Origin: Capsaspora owczarzaki ATCC 30864 | Lineage: Eukaryota; Opisthokonta; Filasterea | Assembly: GCF_000151315.2 (NCBI RefSeq) | Contig: NW_011887292.1 | Location: 3,276,366 to 3,340,365 of the forward strand | Reading direction: 5' to 3' | DNA: 64,000 nt | Shown here: positions 44,158-54,219 of the stretch, one piece after another | Layout: each line of letters begins with the position of its first letter | Numbering within the stretch: the first letter of the stretch is position 1 | The notes under the pieces: model-generated | The model's input: only the letters and a program-made list of their open reading frames with translations | Told to the model about the DNA's origin: nothing | Databases searched by the model: none | Program-made: the position numbers and the translations under genes

Positions 44158-45591
44158 TTAGGCGGACTTTGCCTTCTCGGCGATGCGGCGGTCGCGCTCC
44201 TCAGCAATAGAGAGGCGGACACCCTTGCCGCGGGGAAGCGAAACGTAAGACTTGTTGCCCTTGCCAATGACGAAAACGTTGCCAATGCGGGTGGCGAACG
44301 AGTGGCCGAGCGAGTCCTTGACGTGGACAATGTCGAAGCCGCCCTCGTGGCGCTCTCGCGAGACGATGACACCAACGCGACCGATGTTGCGGCCGGCAGT
44401 GATCATGACGAGGTTGCCAGTCTCGAACTTGACAAAATCGATGATGCGGCCAGTCTCGAGCTCAACCTGGACAGAGTCGTTAGCGCCGATCAGCGGGTCG
44501 GGGTAGCGGATGGTGCGAGCATCGTGGGTGACGAGGAGCGGGACACCCTTGGCGCCAGTGGAGACCTGTCGGACCTTGCACAGCTTGTACTTGGCCTCCT
44601 CAGCGGTGATGCGGTGGACGGCAAAGCGGCCCTTGACGTCGTAGAGCAGGCGGAAGACCTCGTTCGACTTCTCGATCGAGATGACGTCCATGAAGCCAGC
44701 GGGGTAGGTGATGTCGGTGCGGACACGACCGTCGACCTTGACGAGGCGCTGTGCGAGGATGAACTTGACCTCCTGGTGGGTAAGGGCGTACTTCAGGCGG
44801 TTTCGGAGGAAGACGATGAGCGGCAGGCACTCACGGAGCTTGTGCGGGCCAGTCGAGGGGCGGGGAGCCTACAAGAGAAAAGGGGAAAAAAGAAAAGAAA
44901 AAAAGAAAAAGTGAGGTGGATGGAGCAAGGGTCGATTCACAATCGGAGCGAAAGACACAGGCAATCGACACGACGTTGCGTTGCCTGCGCTGTCAAAGAG
45001 AGACAGCGCATGTCGTCTGCAGCTCGGGACACAAGGGGGGGGGCAGCCAGGACCAAAAAAAAAAAACAAAAAAAACTTACCCAGGTGCCGGTGAGCTTGT
45101 CCAGCATCCAGTGCTTGGGCGCCGCCAGGCGCTTAAGGTGCTTCTTGGAACCAACAACCTGAATGAATCAAACAACGAGTGGACAGGGCAGGAGGAAAGG
45201 GGGGGGGAAGCAAAAGTGAGGGCAAAGGGTTCAATAAAATAAAAAAAAATTCGAGCTCGCTGCAAGGCCATCTCGTTCGCCGCTTCCCAACGGCCAGGAC
45301 CAGGTTCCACACGCCGCCTCAGCGCGGGGAATGCCACACATGCCACAAAATCAACGCCGGAACACAATCCACGGGCCAGTCGGCCGGAACGCGCACGGTG
45401 CAGTGAATAAATGGCGTTTGGCGAAAAGTCGACGGCCAGCAATCCGGTCATCCCCTTTCCCTCGGCTCCCCCGGCTCCGCGCAACCACCCACCGACCCCC
45501 GCCGCGCTGAATCCATTGTAGTAAGTGATGCTGTATCGGATTGGCGTGGGGCGAGGCCGTTTGCGGTCGGTGATTCGGACATGCGTACCAT
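44158..45591 (-). CDS. RPS4: Ribosomal protein eS4 (RPS4)
   Basis: Three exons are inferred. The start codon alone is at 45591-45589, followed by GTACGC; then 45158-45081 and 44868-44158. The product is 263 residues, the same length as human RPS4X. Landmarks include [20 protein letters not shown], the S4 RNA-binding part ([29 protein letters not shown]), [10 protein letters not shown], and the KOW-containing C-terminal part ([29 protein letters not shown]). It is a small-subunit protein at the 40S body. The usual MARGPKKH start is replaced by MVVGSKKH. The ATG-only first exon is inferred from the donor position, the phase and the family length; a pyrimidine-rich leader (CTCTCTCTTACTTAAG) precedes it. 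Confidence 0.92.
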
Positions 45592-46361
45592 TGAAACTTA
45601 AGTAAGAGAGAGCGAGCGACTTGGTCTTCTCCAAAACTGTCAAGTCATTGAGTTTGGAATACGGCTGACAAATTTCACATTGACGGAACATTTCGGAGGA
45701 CCTCGAGGCACAGATGCGATGTATAATAATATTCAGTTGCATGAACAGCGGAAGGGAGTGATGGTTGAGGGAGCAGGGGTGAGATGCCACACAAACACAG
45801 AGGAGCAACATGGGTCCTTTGCTTCACATTAGAGTCAACTCCCTCGCATTCAAACCCAAGAAATCCGCTTTGGTTTTTCTGCTGGTAGGAGTTTGGGAGT
45901 CCTCTTGATGCTCGGAATAATACACTTCTGCAGTGTACAATTTATGACACTGGTTACCCCCCTTTTTTGGACGCTTTCACGACCAAAAAACCAAAAAACG
46001 AAAAAAACAAACAAACAAAAAAACCAAAAACAATACAGTAACCACTCTCAGAATGACCGCTGAGATGAAGAAAATCCACAGCATCTCGACCTCGCTGACA
46101 GTGAAAAGAGGGTCAAGTTAATCGAGCCCAATATCCCAATGCTCATCCAAATCACCAACGGGCTCTGTAAAAACCACCTGTCTCGTTGGAACACTCAGAC
46201 CGCTTTGAAAAGCGGCACAATGCATCATCATCAGGAACGTCTTGGAAGGACAATGATACAAATCGAACGATGGTTTATTCAACTCATAACGGGTTGACAA
46301 TGGATTGTCAACGCTGAGCGCAGTTTTTAGTTTCTTCTTCTTTTCCTTGTTTTATCCCGCA
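45592..46361. other. Intergenic region between RPS4 (-) and the P-loop ATPase (+)
   Basis: It starts with the RPS4 promoter/leader. At 45960-46030 lies an A-rich stretch. A 60-codon minus ORF at 46118-46300 has no recognised features. Nothing else stands out. Confidence 0.45.
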
Positions 46362-47583
46362 ATGTCGGCGGCGGCCCCAGCTGCGGCTCCAGCTGCGGCC
46401 CCGGCTCAGCAGCAGCCAGCTTTTCGGCGTGTGTTCGGTTTCATCGGCGGCGCGGTCGCCAAGGTGGTCTCCACCACATTCATCGTTTTGGTTGTGGCGC
46501 TCGTTGCTCGGCACGTGCCGGACGACAAGAACACGATCGCCAAGACCCACTCGCCCGAAGTCGTTCTTGCACGCATGCTCGCACGCTTTGAGGCCGGCTC
46601 CGTGATCCCACGTTTCGAGAAATACCACGTCAGTCGTCCAGATGCTATTGCGATGCTTCAAAAGGTGCTGCGCCCCGCGCGGTTGAAGGACTACACGGTC
46701 GTCATTGGCGAAGTAGGCTGCGGCAAGACCACCGCCGTCCACAACGCCATCCGAGCCAACAGCACTGGCATTGTCTACCACATCGTCAAAAGCGAGGTGT
46801 TAGTCTCGATGCCGGGTCTACTGGCACGGTCTCTCGCGTTCGAGCCCAACCAGTTCACAGAAGGCTATTTGAAAGACCGTGGTGTTGAACTGGATGAAGT
46901 AACATCGGCAGCAGAACCCTTCAGGAGCTGGGTGTTGCTCAGTCTCATTCTGAGGGACGTTGCGCAACAGTTCAAGACCAAGCACGGTCACCCTGCCACG
47001 CTGGTCATCGACGCTGTGGACGAGATCGCTCAGCAGGGTCCAGCACTGTTGCATGCGATTCAAGATTTTGCCAAGGCGGCTGCTGACGAGCAGCTGCTCA
47101 ATGTTGTTCTCGTCACCTGCGATGGTTCGAATCTGCCTGAGCTCAAGGCATCGTCAGCAATGACTCGTGCTCGCATTGCCGAAGTGAGTGATATCACCGA
47201 CGAACAAGCTGTCGATTTTCTGCTGCATCGTGGCGTCAACGAGGATGCGGCAAAACGCGCGGTTGCTGAGATTGCTGGCGGGCGTTTTGTTCTGCTCAAC
47301 AGCCTGGTGTTTGAGCTTCAGTTCAAGACTGTGGACCAGATCTTTCTGAAGTTCCACATTGGCACTCGAGGTGCCCTGCGTCGACTTTTCGGCGACTTGG
47401 CGCAGATATCGCCTCCCGTGAGCAGCACCTTTTGTCGTCTCTGTCGAGGTGCTCAGCATGTCGATGATGTGGAGGAGGCTCTTGGTCTCGACCTCACCAA
47501 AAAGCTCCTCGCCACCCACATCAACATTCTCGCTTACCATCCCAACGACACCTACACCCTTCACTCGCGCCACGTTCAGCGCT
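46362..47583 (+). CDS. Membrane-anchored P-loop ATPase, truncated by an assembly gap
   Basis: At least 407 residues are readable from the MSAAAPA start (an in-frame ATG at 46305 precedes it). An Ala/Pro-rich N-terminus leads to one hydrophobic helix (about residues 40-55, TFIVLVVALVA). Then comes an ATPase domain with Walker A GEVGCGKTT near residue 125 and Walker B LVIDAVDE near 215. A sensor-like TCDG and helical winged-helix-like part follow. The pattern resembles STAND/archaeal-type AAA ATPases, including fungal proteins with an N-terminal membrane anchor. I do not recognise an ortholog. The frame is open into the N-run, so the C-terminus is unknown. Confidence 0.7.
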
Positions 47584-47691
47584 NNNNNNNNNNNNNNNNN
47601 NNNNNNNNNNNNNNNNNNNNNNNNNNNNNNNNNNNNNNNNNNNNNNNNNNNNNNNNNNNNNNNNNNNNNNNNNNNNNNNNNNNNNNNNNNN
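47584..47691. other. Assembly gap (108 N)
   Basis: A run of 108 undetermined bases. It cuts the 3' part of the ATPase gene; the true gap length may differ. Confidence 1.
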
Positions 47692-47938
47692 CATCTCGCT
47701 TTGGTGTGTTGCGATGCGTATCAGCATATGTTATGATCTGAAGACCGTCGCTCTGAGAATAACAAAGCCAATTGTAAAGTTTATCGGCATTCTCGATGCT
47801 CGTGAGCGGATGATTTGTGTGCATGGTTGTGTGAGTGCAGGAACCTTCTTTGCTTTGATACCAAACCACCCCGACACACAAAAACACCAATGGCCAATAT
47901 TGTATCACTCTTCATCTACGACCTGCAACTGACTCTTC

Positions 47939-48643
47939 ATGTACGTGACCACGATTGCCACCGCGTTTGGTGATATGGGCCAAGTCTCGGCTTACGACCT
48001 CGTTCGCGCGCTGACGGCAATCGCCTCAACACCCGCCACTCAACTGCCCAAGATCACCGCATATCTGCGCAACTTCCTCCGCGCCTATCGCGATCAAATC
48101 TTTGAGATTTGGCAAGACACCGCCCTCAAGGCCGAGATTGATGCCGACCCCGTTGCCCAAGACGCGTGGAGTTTCTTCGAGTGCGCCGTTTCGTACAAGC
48201 AAATTCGCGACGCATTCGACTCCCTTGCCAAGCTCGGCCCCAGTTCCGAGGAGGACGAGTGGGAATCGCTCGTTCGTGCTTCCCTCCGCTCCCGCGACGA
48301 GGCCGCTAGCTCGCGTTCGATGATTCCGCCGCCTACTTCACAGATCAAACTCAGTGGCAGGCTCCGCAGTGCAATCCTCCGTAAAGCAGAGGAGGTTATT
48401 CTCAGAATCGTCCTGCAGCTTGACAACTTTCCCGAGTGGGCTCAAGAGGCCAACCGCGTCCAGACGGCTGTCAACTTGCGTCGTGGGTTCGATCTTGCAC
48501 TTCATCACATCACGTACATCATGGAGACGGGTCTCGATGCGAACCCGATTCTGAGTGGCGTTACCTCGCTGACTGGAGCTATCCTCTCCCTCCCGAAGAT
48601 AGCACCAGCGACGCAGACACTTCCTCTTGATGAAATGTTGTGA
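47939..48643 (+). CDS. Hypothetical protein, 234 residues, all-helical
   Basis: I do not recognise this ORF. It has the GC-rich codon use of neighbouring genes and reads as alternating amphipathic helices: SAYDLVRALTAIAS, ITAYLRNFLRAYRDQIFEIW, SGRLRSAILRKAEEVILRIVLQ. The C-terminus ends in a mildly hydrophobic GVTSLTGAILSLP segment. It begins about 250 bp after the assembly gap on the same strand as the ATPase, so it could be a separate gene or a 3' exon of the ATPase gene joined across an intron; the gap prevents a decision. The MYVTT start is the first ATG in frame. Confidence 0.55.
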   Translation: MYVTTIATAFGDMGQVSAYDLVRALTAIASTPATQLPKITAYLRNFLRAYRDQIFEIWQDTALKAEIDADPVAQDAWSFFECAVSYKQIRDAFDSLAKLGPSSEEDEWESLVRASLRSRDEAASSRSMIPPPTSQIKLSGRLRSAILRKAEEVILRIVLQLDNFPEWAQEANRVQTAVNLRRGFDLALHHITYIMETGLDANPILSGVTSLTGAILSLPKIAPATQTLPLDEML

Positions 48644-48993
48644 TGGTTCATCAGCTGTTTTGTAATTCCTGTAAGAATCACATTCATCATGATCTGTGTC
48701 AAGCTGATGAGAGGAAAACAATGTGTGGTTTTTTTTTCTCTTTTTTGCAGAAACAGGCCGACATTGAAGCAATATCGGATCGATCCGACTCCTACAAAAA
48801 CCAATATGACAAAAGAACGCTCTGCCCCTCAATGCAGTGTTCTTTGAATGATCAAACAATCGAATTTAAATAGTTCACCTTTTCTCTGTATGGGAGCATT
48901 TTCTCGAGTCCGGCGGCTTTCGGTAACAGTTTATAGGAATACAACTACAGTACAGAGCCCAATCAATTCAGAGCAGACGCGCCCGCTCGTTCC
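48644..48993. other. Convergent 3' region between the orphan ORF and the GNAT gene
   Basis: About 350 bp, AT-rich, with a T-run near 48728-48745. It includes short ORFs but nothing recognisable. Confidence 0.5.
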
Positions 48994-49662
48994 CTACTCG
49001 TTCAGATCTGCCGGATTGGTGGCGGGTTTTGGCCGAGTTCGCACCATCCGCCATGTACGGAACCAGTCCGTATCGATCTGCTTGTGCATCACAAATCCAT
49101 TTCGCTGATACAGCGACAAAGCCGCCGGCATCATGGTCGGGAGCGTGTACAGGTAGAGCTGGTCAGAGTGGGCGTCGGCGTAGTTGAGCGCGCGCGCGAG
49201 GAGCTGCGTTCCCAGCCCGGCCGCGCGAATCGAGTCGTCCAAGAAGAAGGCATGCAACGACGGAGAGGCGCCATCTTCTGGAAGGTGTGCGGCGGGCTGC
49301 GCAACGACTGTCTCGGCCGAGTGCGCACGTGCGGTCGATGCCGTTGCTGGCGGCACATGCACCGCTATCGAACCCAGCAGCCGTTGCCTGGCCGTGTCCT
49401 CCGCCCGGAAGACCATCCAAACACGACTCTCGAGAAACACGCTGTCGTTGTAGAGGAGCGGAAAGTCGGTGGGCAAATCGCGGACCTGCTCTGCATACGC
49501 GACGGACGTTGTGTCTGGCGCCGACAGCACAAGGTGCAAAGTCGTGATGACGTCTCTGAGTGTTGGTCGTGCAGCTACAGCAGCAATCGCAACTTGGAAC
49601 ACCTCGCCATTCCGCGCGACGAGTGTCTCCACCGGAAACCGGTCATCGATCGCGACCGACAT
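48994..49662 (-). CDS. GNAT-family N-acetyltransferase
   Basis: The protein is 222 residues from MSVAIDD; an upstream in-frame ATG at 49761 would add 33. The C-terminal half has the GNAT fold signature. Beta-4 leads into the acetyl-CoA loop (DDSIRAAGLGTQLLARALNYAD, motif A with R-x-x-G-x-G), then LYLYTLPTMMPAALSLYQRNGFV, motif B with the usual A-x-x-x-Y-x-x-x-G-F. An N-terminal beta region and an Ala/Thr-rich insert come before. The substrate is unknown; small-molecule or protein acetylation are both possible. It is divergent from VMA22, with starts 150 bp apart. Confidence 0.85.
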   Translation of the reverse strand: MSVAIDDRFPVETLVARNGEVFQVAIAAVAARPTLRDVITTLHLVLSAPDTTSVAYAEQVRDLPTDFPLLYNDSVFLESRVWMVFRAEDTARQRLLGSIAVHVPPATASTARAHSAETVVAQPAAHLPEDGASPSLHAFFLDDSIRAAGLGTQLLARALNYADAHSDQLYLYTLPTMMPAALSLYQRNGFVMHKQIDTDWFRTWRMVRTRPKPATNPADLNE

Positions 49663-49811
49663 GACTGAATGAACGAATGGCTGAAAGATGAGTGCTCGCT
49701 TGGCTTCTAATTCAGGTGTGATCAAGTCAATTGTACATTGAATGAGTTGCACTATGTGCATTTTTGTCTATTTGATTGATTGCTCAGTCCACATTGTTTC
49801 TCAGAAGCGCC
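49663..49811. promoter_or_regulatory. Short bidirectional promoter (GNAT / VMA22)
   Basis: Only 149 bp separate the two divergent start codons, so both promoters must share this segment if those starts are right. No TATA box is obvious; AT-rich TTGATTGATTG and CAATTGTACATTG segments are present. Confidence 0.5.
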
Positions 49812-50956
49812 ATGTCAGCTTCCACCTCGCCGTCGTCGTTGTTCGGGGAAAAAGTCGCAACCAACCTGACCAAGCGGTCGACGGACGACGGCCAAGTCCC
49901 ATCCTCATCCTCATCCTCATCCTCATCATCATCGTTGCTTGTTGAGGCGCTGCGGTCGGTGCCTGCAGCAACGCTTGAGGCGACGCGAGACGCGGTCATT
50001 GTCGCTTTCATGGACACGTTCGACGCGTACCTCAGCATGCACGACAGTCTGCTCGGCAGCTTCAAAGAGGTAAAGACTCTTGAACAACATGCAAATCACA
50101 GTACAGTGATCTTTTGGGAATTTTTTTTTTGTTGCCGTCGAGTGTATGGTCCAGCTCGACTCGAATCCAATAGGCGTTTCCGTCTGAGCTGATCTGAGGT
50201 GTCTCGTTCAAAGTCGGAGGCTGCCGTTTACTTATTTTGTTTGGTTTTGTAAATCCACACACCATACCATTCGCTATGACAACAGGGACACTTTTCAATC
50301 ACCAAGGCGCGTCATGCAATGGGCTCGAACTGGATTTACCCGCCACAATTTCCTGCAACAATCGCACCAGGACTGGGTGTTGTGATGGACGAGCAGTCCC
50401 AGCAGAAAGAAGACACTGATGCCACCCCAACAGGTACACTCGAACTGCATCCAGAGCTGCGTTCTCAGCTTCCGAAAGAATTCATTGCCGCTCTCGCCGC
50501 GCCGTTGGTTTCTGTCCAGGCGATCTCGCGCCAGCCGCCTTCTTCAGCCACGACAGATGCCGCCGATCAAGATAAGGGTCAACTGCGTCAGCGAAAGGAT
50601 GGTGGATCGAGTGCCGCTGCAGCATCTGCTTCGGAATCAAAACCGGCAACCAAACCACCCAAAGTTGCTCCTGGCTTTGCTGATCCGTTGCGCTGGTTTG
50701 GCGTCTTGACTCCAAGTTATCTCAAAGACGCACAGGCGAACTTTACGCAAGGTACTGCGCCTCGTCATCTGGTTGTTTGGCGTGATTGGGATCAGATTCT
50801 CCGATCCGTTGCATTACTGACTTGTTTGGTCTCCCTGACTTGTTGTGAATAGCGACGCAGTATGCAGTGCAAGTTGCCGAGTTGCGCATTCGACTCATCA
50901 GTTTGCTTGATGTGTACGAGAGTTTACAAGCCATTCTTGGCCAGCCTGAACACTAG
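49812..50956 (+). CDS. CCDC115: VMA22/CCDC115-like V-ATPase assembly factor
   Basis: Three exons, 49812-50069, 50286-50751 and 50853-50956, join in phase to 275 residues. After a Ser-rich start, helices include VAFMDTFDAYLSMHDSLLGSFKE; then the family signature GHFSITKARHAMG appears at the start of exon 2. Near the C-terminus DPLRWFGVLTPSYLKDAQANF, then ATQYAVQVAELRIRLISL, matches the conserved end of VMA22/CCDC115. The family protein works in the ER to assemble the membrane sector (Vo) of the vacuolar proton pump. The middle is a polar linker rich in Ala, Ser, Gln and Lys. Length is near that of other members (about 180-220), plus the linker. Confidence 0.85.
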
Positions 50957-51125
50957 CTGTGGCGCCCACCAAACCATTTCCGTTTTGTTCAACACATTGA
51001 TGACTAATACACTCGTTCAATGACAACAAAGGCACTTTTTACACACGCAGTCACGTCTGCACAAAACACATCACCGAGACACTTCCTTCCCCACTTGCCT
51101 GCAGTGGCATCCATGTCGACGCGCA

Positions 51126-53855
51126 TTACGCTTGCACATTTCCGTCGAGTCGGCGTTGCAAGTTGTCCACCATGCTCTTCAATGCTTCGCGCATCTCCGC
51201 GAGTTGCCTAACACAAGAGGTGGGAAGGAGGTCAAAGTGAAAACAACGCACGAAATCGAAAAGCAAAATGGCCTTCACCAATTCACTTACATGTTGCGCA
51301 GTTCGATAAAATTTTGCTTCTGCATGCGCGGATTCCAGCGCAGATGATACGCAGTCCAGACCCTGAGCTTCCGCAAGCTGGCAATGGGCGAGAGGACGTG
51401 CTCCTGGATCGAAGGGGCGTACAGAGGATTTGTGAACTCGCCATAGGGCGCAGAGTTGATCATCGACCACAGTGACTGGGTGCGCTGCTTGATGTCTTCG
51501 CGGACACGAATGGCTTCGCTGTTGTACAAAAAGGTGCCGTAGAGGCACGAGTAGCAATGATCAGCAATGGCGATGAGCATTCGCTCGTTGAATTCGAATG
51601 CGCCGGGGAACTGCTGCGAAATCTGCCACACGGCATCCAGGAATTGAACAAAGATCGGAGCCCGCTGCTCGGAGCCCGCTGCTCGTCGCCGTGGTTTTTG
51701 TCACCGTGACCGTGTCGTTGACCAAACTTGTGGCCAATTGACAGCCACTCCTTCTCGATGAGCACCTTTCGAAATCAAAGTAAGGAAAAAACAAGAAGCA
51801 AACGAAAAGAAAATGAGCAACAAATCTTCAAGGTCCAGGCAGGAGAAGAAGCCGACGGACGCACCTCAAATCCCTTGATGGTGCGGTAGTAAGGATCAAG
51901 CATCATCATCGAAAGCGAGCACAATTGTGAAGTGCGATCCCACCCATCCGAGCAATGTACGAGGACGGAAGTACCCGAGCTACGCGCGACAAAACAAAAC
52001 GTTCATGCCAAAATGAGAAAACGCAAGATGACAGAAGGCAGCGGGCCACGTCGTACCGCTCAATCAGATCCACGATACGTGATGTTCCAGCAAGAAGCAA
52101 GCAGATATTTTCTGGAGGGAGAACAGGTCAGTATTGCAGGCAGAGTGAAACGAGATTACAAAAGGCTCAAAAAATTGTTGCCATACCGAGCCAGCGAGAA
52201 GCCTCCAAGTTGGACAACCACTTGTTGTTGTCGATGGTTGGGAAGCACATGTCCTTGAGCTTTTTGAGAGATTCGCGCATGGCGTGGATATTGCCAATGT
52301 TCAAGAAAACCTGCGAAACATTCATGCGATTGTTTGTGGATGAGAGAGCGGTCCAAACATGAAACCCACTCAGCCGCAAGCCTTCCGCTGCACTACGTAC
52401 GAGCTCTGTGTTTTGGTAAACAGCTTCATTTTCAAAGCCAGCACCCTTGGCGTGGTTGGCCATGGCGCTCAACCGAGGACGAGCGTCCATGATGCACAAG
52501 GTTCCAACCTTGCCGTTTGCCTACCAGAGAATAAGTACGAGTAAATGAGCCATCCGATGCTGCCAATCCAAGCAACAAAAGGGGCACACGACAAAGTCTG
52601 TTCTGCAAAACACAAAAAAGCGTCCAAAGCTCACATCGATAATGTGTTGAAGCATGGCCTCATCCTCGGGACTGCGTTTGCCAGCAACGCCGACTCGAGG
52701 TTGACTGCATCGTGTGATGGTAGCGTGGTTGTCAGGGTGGATCCACGAGAGAATGGGAAGCCGGCCCTTTTTTTTTTTTTTTTTTGTGTGTGTGTCAAAT
52801 TTTCACCAATCATCATCAGAGTGAGTTCGCTTTGCTTGCAGCACTCCTTCCACAGTGGCACAAACACACAAACACAAAAATGAGGACATACACGACTGCG
52901 GAAATCAGCCACACGGGCCAAAAAGTCGTCATTGACCGAGCTCGGGACGGCAATCACGGAAGGATACGTGTCGCAGAGTGCATAGTTCTCATTCGCCTTG
53001 CTGATGCGCCAGGTCTTGGGCAGCTTTTGTCGCTCCAGCTCGGCTTGCGCGTTGTACACGCTCCACCCGTCTTCAGGGAAGGTCTGGCGGAAGGAGAATG
53101 CAAACACATTGCGCAGGGCGGGGACGGCGGCAGCACCACCCGTCGAACCAGTGGCAGCTCCGCCTGCAGGCGCCGTGCTGGCCGACAGCGGGTATGCAGC
53201 ATCCATAATGGCGTCGCAGACCTGCCCGCGGTTGGAGCTGCGTGTGGAGAAGCCAAATCGCAGGTTGCGCATGTCCTTGCAGTGCAATTCCAGTCCGTAC
53301 GAGTTCTCGCCTCGCGACGACTGTCCGCCAATCTTGTCGACGCGGCTGATGAGGCCAAGCGGCGTCTCAACGGTTGTCGCCACACGCTGGGTAGAAAGTA
53401 ATGAGTGGACCAGAAGTGAGTTTTCACCATTGTATGGGATTTCCATTGAGGCTGATTTTCCAATGCATTTCCAGCCAAAGCTTTTTTTTTTTTTTTTTTT
53501 TTTGTGCGTGCGTCGCTCGATCATCATTGTTGGACTCACATTGTTGTCGACTTGCTCGCGAAAGTAAATCTTGTAGTTGGTGACGTAGAGGACGCCGTGG
53601 AGGGCGCCAGAGAAGGGGCAGAGATGGGTGATCTCTGCGGCTGTGAGCGTGAACAGAGACGTAAACGGACCAAGACGAGACGAGCCGAGTGCAGACGCAG
53701 TCAAGTGAGCAACAAGTCATGTCAAATGAGATAAAGAGGACGACTGCTGGGAGCCGAGCTGGGAGCCGAGCTGGGGTTGGGGGTTGGCGTTGGGACGGAC
53801 CTGAAGTGACGAGCTCCTCGCCAGGCAGCAGCGGAATGTCAGCAGCACTGCTCAT
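51126..53855 (-). CDS. Myotubularin (MTMR2-type phosphoinositide 3-phosphatase) with a frame-breaking duplication
   Basis: Ten exons are inferred: 53855-53801, 53640-53540, 53386-52892, 52766-52635, 52520-52401, 52310-52187, 52111-52057, 51979-51865, 51765-51291 and 51207-51126. They encode a GRAM/PH domain ([24 protein letters not shown]), the myotubularin core ([36 protein letters not shown]) and the active P-loop [12 protein letters not shown], Cys near residue 370, so catalytically competent. The end is [15 protein letters not shown] and a short coiled coil. The protein should remove the 3-phosphate of PI3P and PI(3,5)P2 on endosomes. In exon 9 a perfect 14-bp tandem duplication (51657-51684) shifts frame right after [12 protein letters not shown]; without it about 579 residues read through. 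As assembled, the product ends early, in the last third of the domain. Confidence 0.9.
51657..51684. repeat. 14-bp perfect tandem duplication inside the myotubularin coding exon
   Basis: GGAGCCCGCTGCTC occurs twice head to tail. Reading frames on either side differ by exactly this length; both sides match the conserved myotubularin sequence. Confidence 0.95.
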
Positions 53856-54219
53856 GGTTGCTGCGACAAACTCAAAAGAGGGAAAAAAACAAAACAACGA
53901 CTGGATCGTGATGCGATGATGCTGGAAATAGTTACGAATGATTTTGATGTGTATCGGGTGTACTAGCGCAATAAAACACTTTCAGTGAACATTGAAATGC
54001 AATTGACAAAAAGAGTACGAGAAGAGATGCATTGACAAAACGGAGAGCAACCTGTTGCTGCAAAAAAGCCCCCATGCACGTAAGAAGGAAAAGAAACAAA
54101 GCGGATCGTCAGCACTGACAACAACCACAACAACCACAACAAACATCAACATGCACGAATTCGGTGCAAATCCAAAGTATGCCGCGACCTTCCACCTCGC
54201 TTCAACCCCCCTCCCTCCC
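53856..54219. other. Intergenic region between the coiled-coil gene and the myotubularin gene
   Basis: About 364 bp serving as the 3' flank of the coiled-coil gene (to the left) never overlaps another ORF of note; the right side is the myotubularin leader. It contains ACAACAACC repeats near 54117-54145. No gene is seen. Confidence 0.5.

Noticed and set aside
45077-45811. 244-codon minus-strand ORF over the RPS4 first intron
   Set aside because: It overlaps the RPS4 leader, intron and exon 2 in a different frame and has no recognisable content.
52764-52790. Interpretation of poly(T)/(TG)n in the myotubularin intron as a retroelement tail
   Set aside because: No flanking target-site duplication or element sequence; homopolymers of this size are common between and within genes here.
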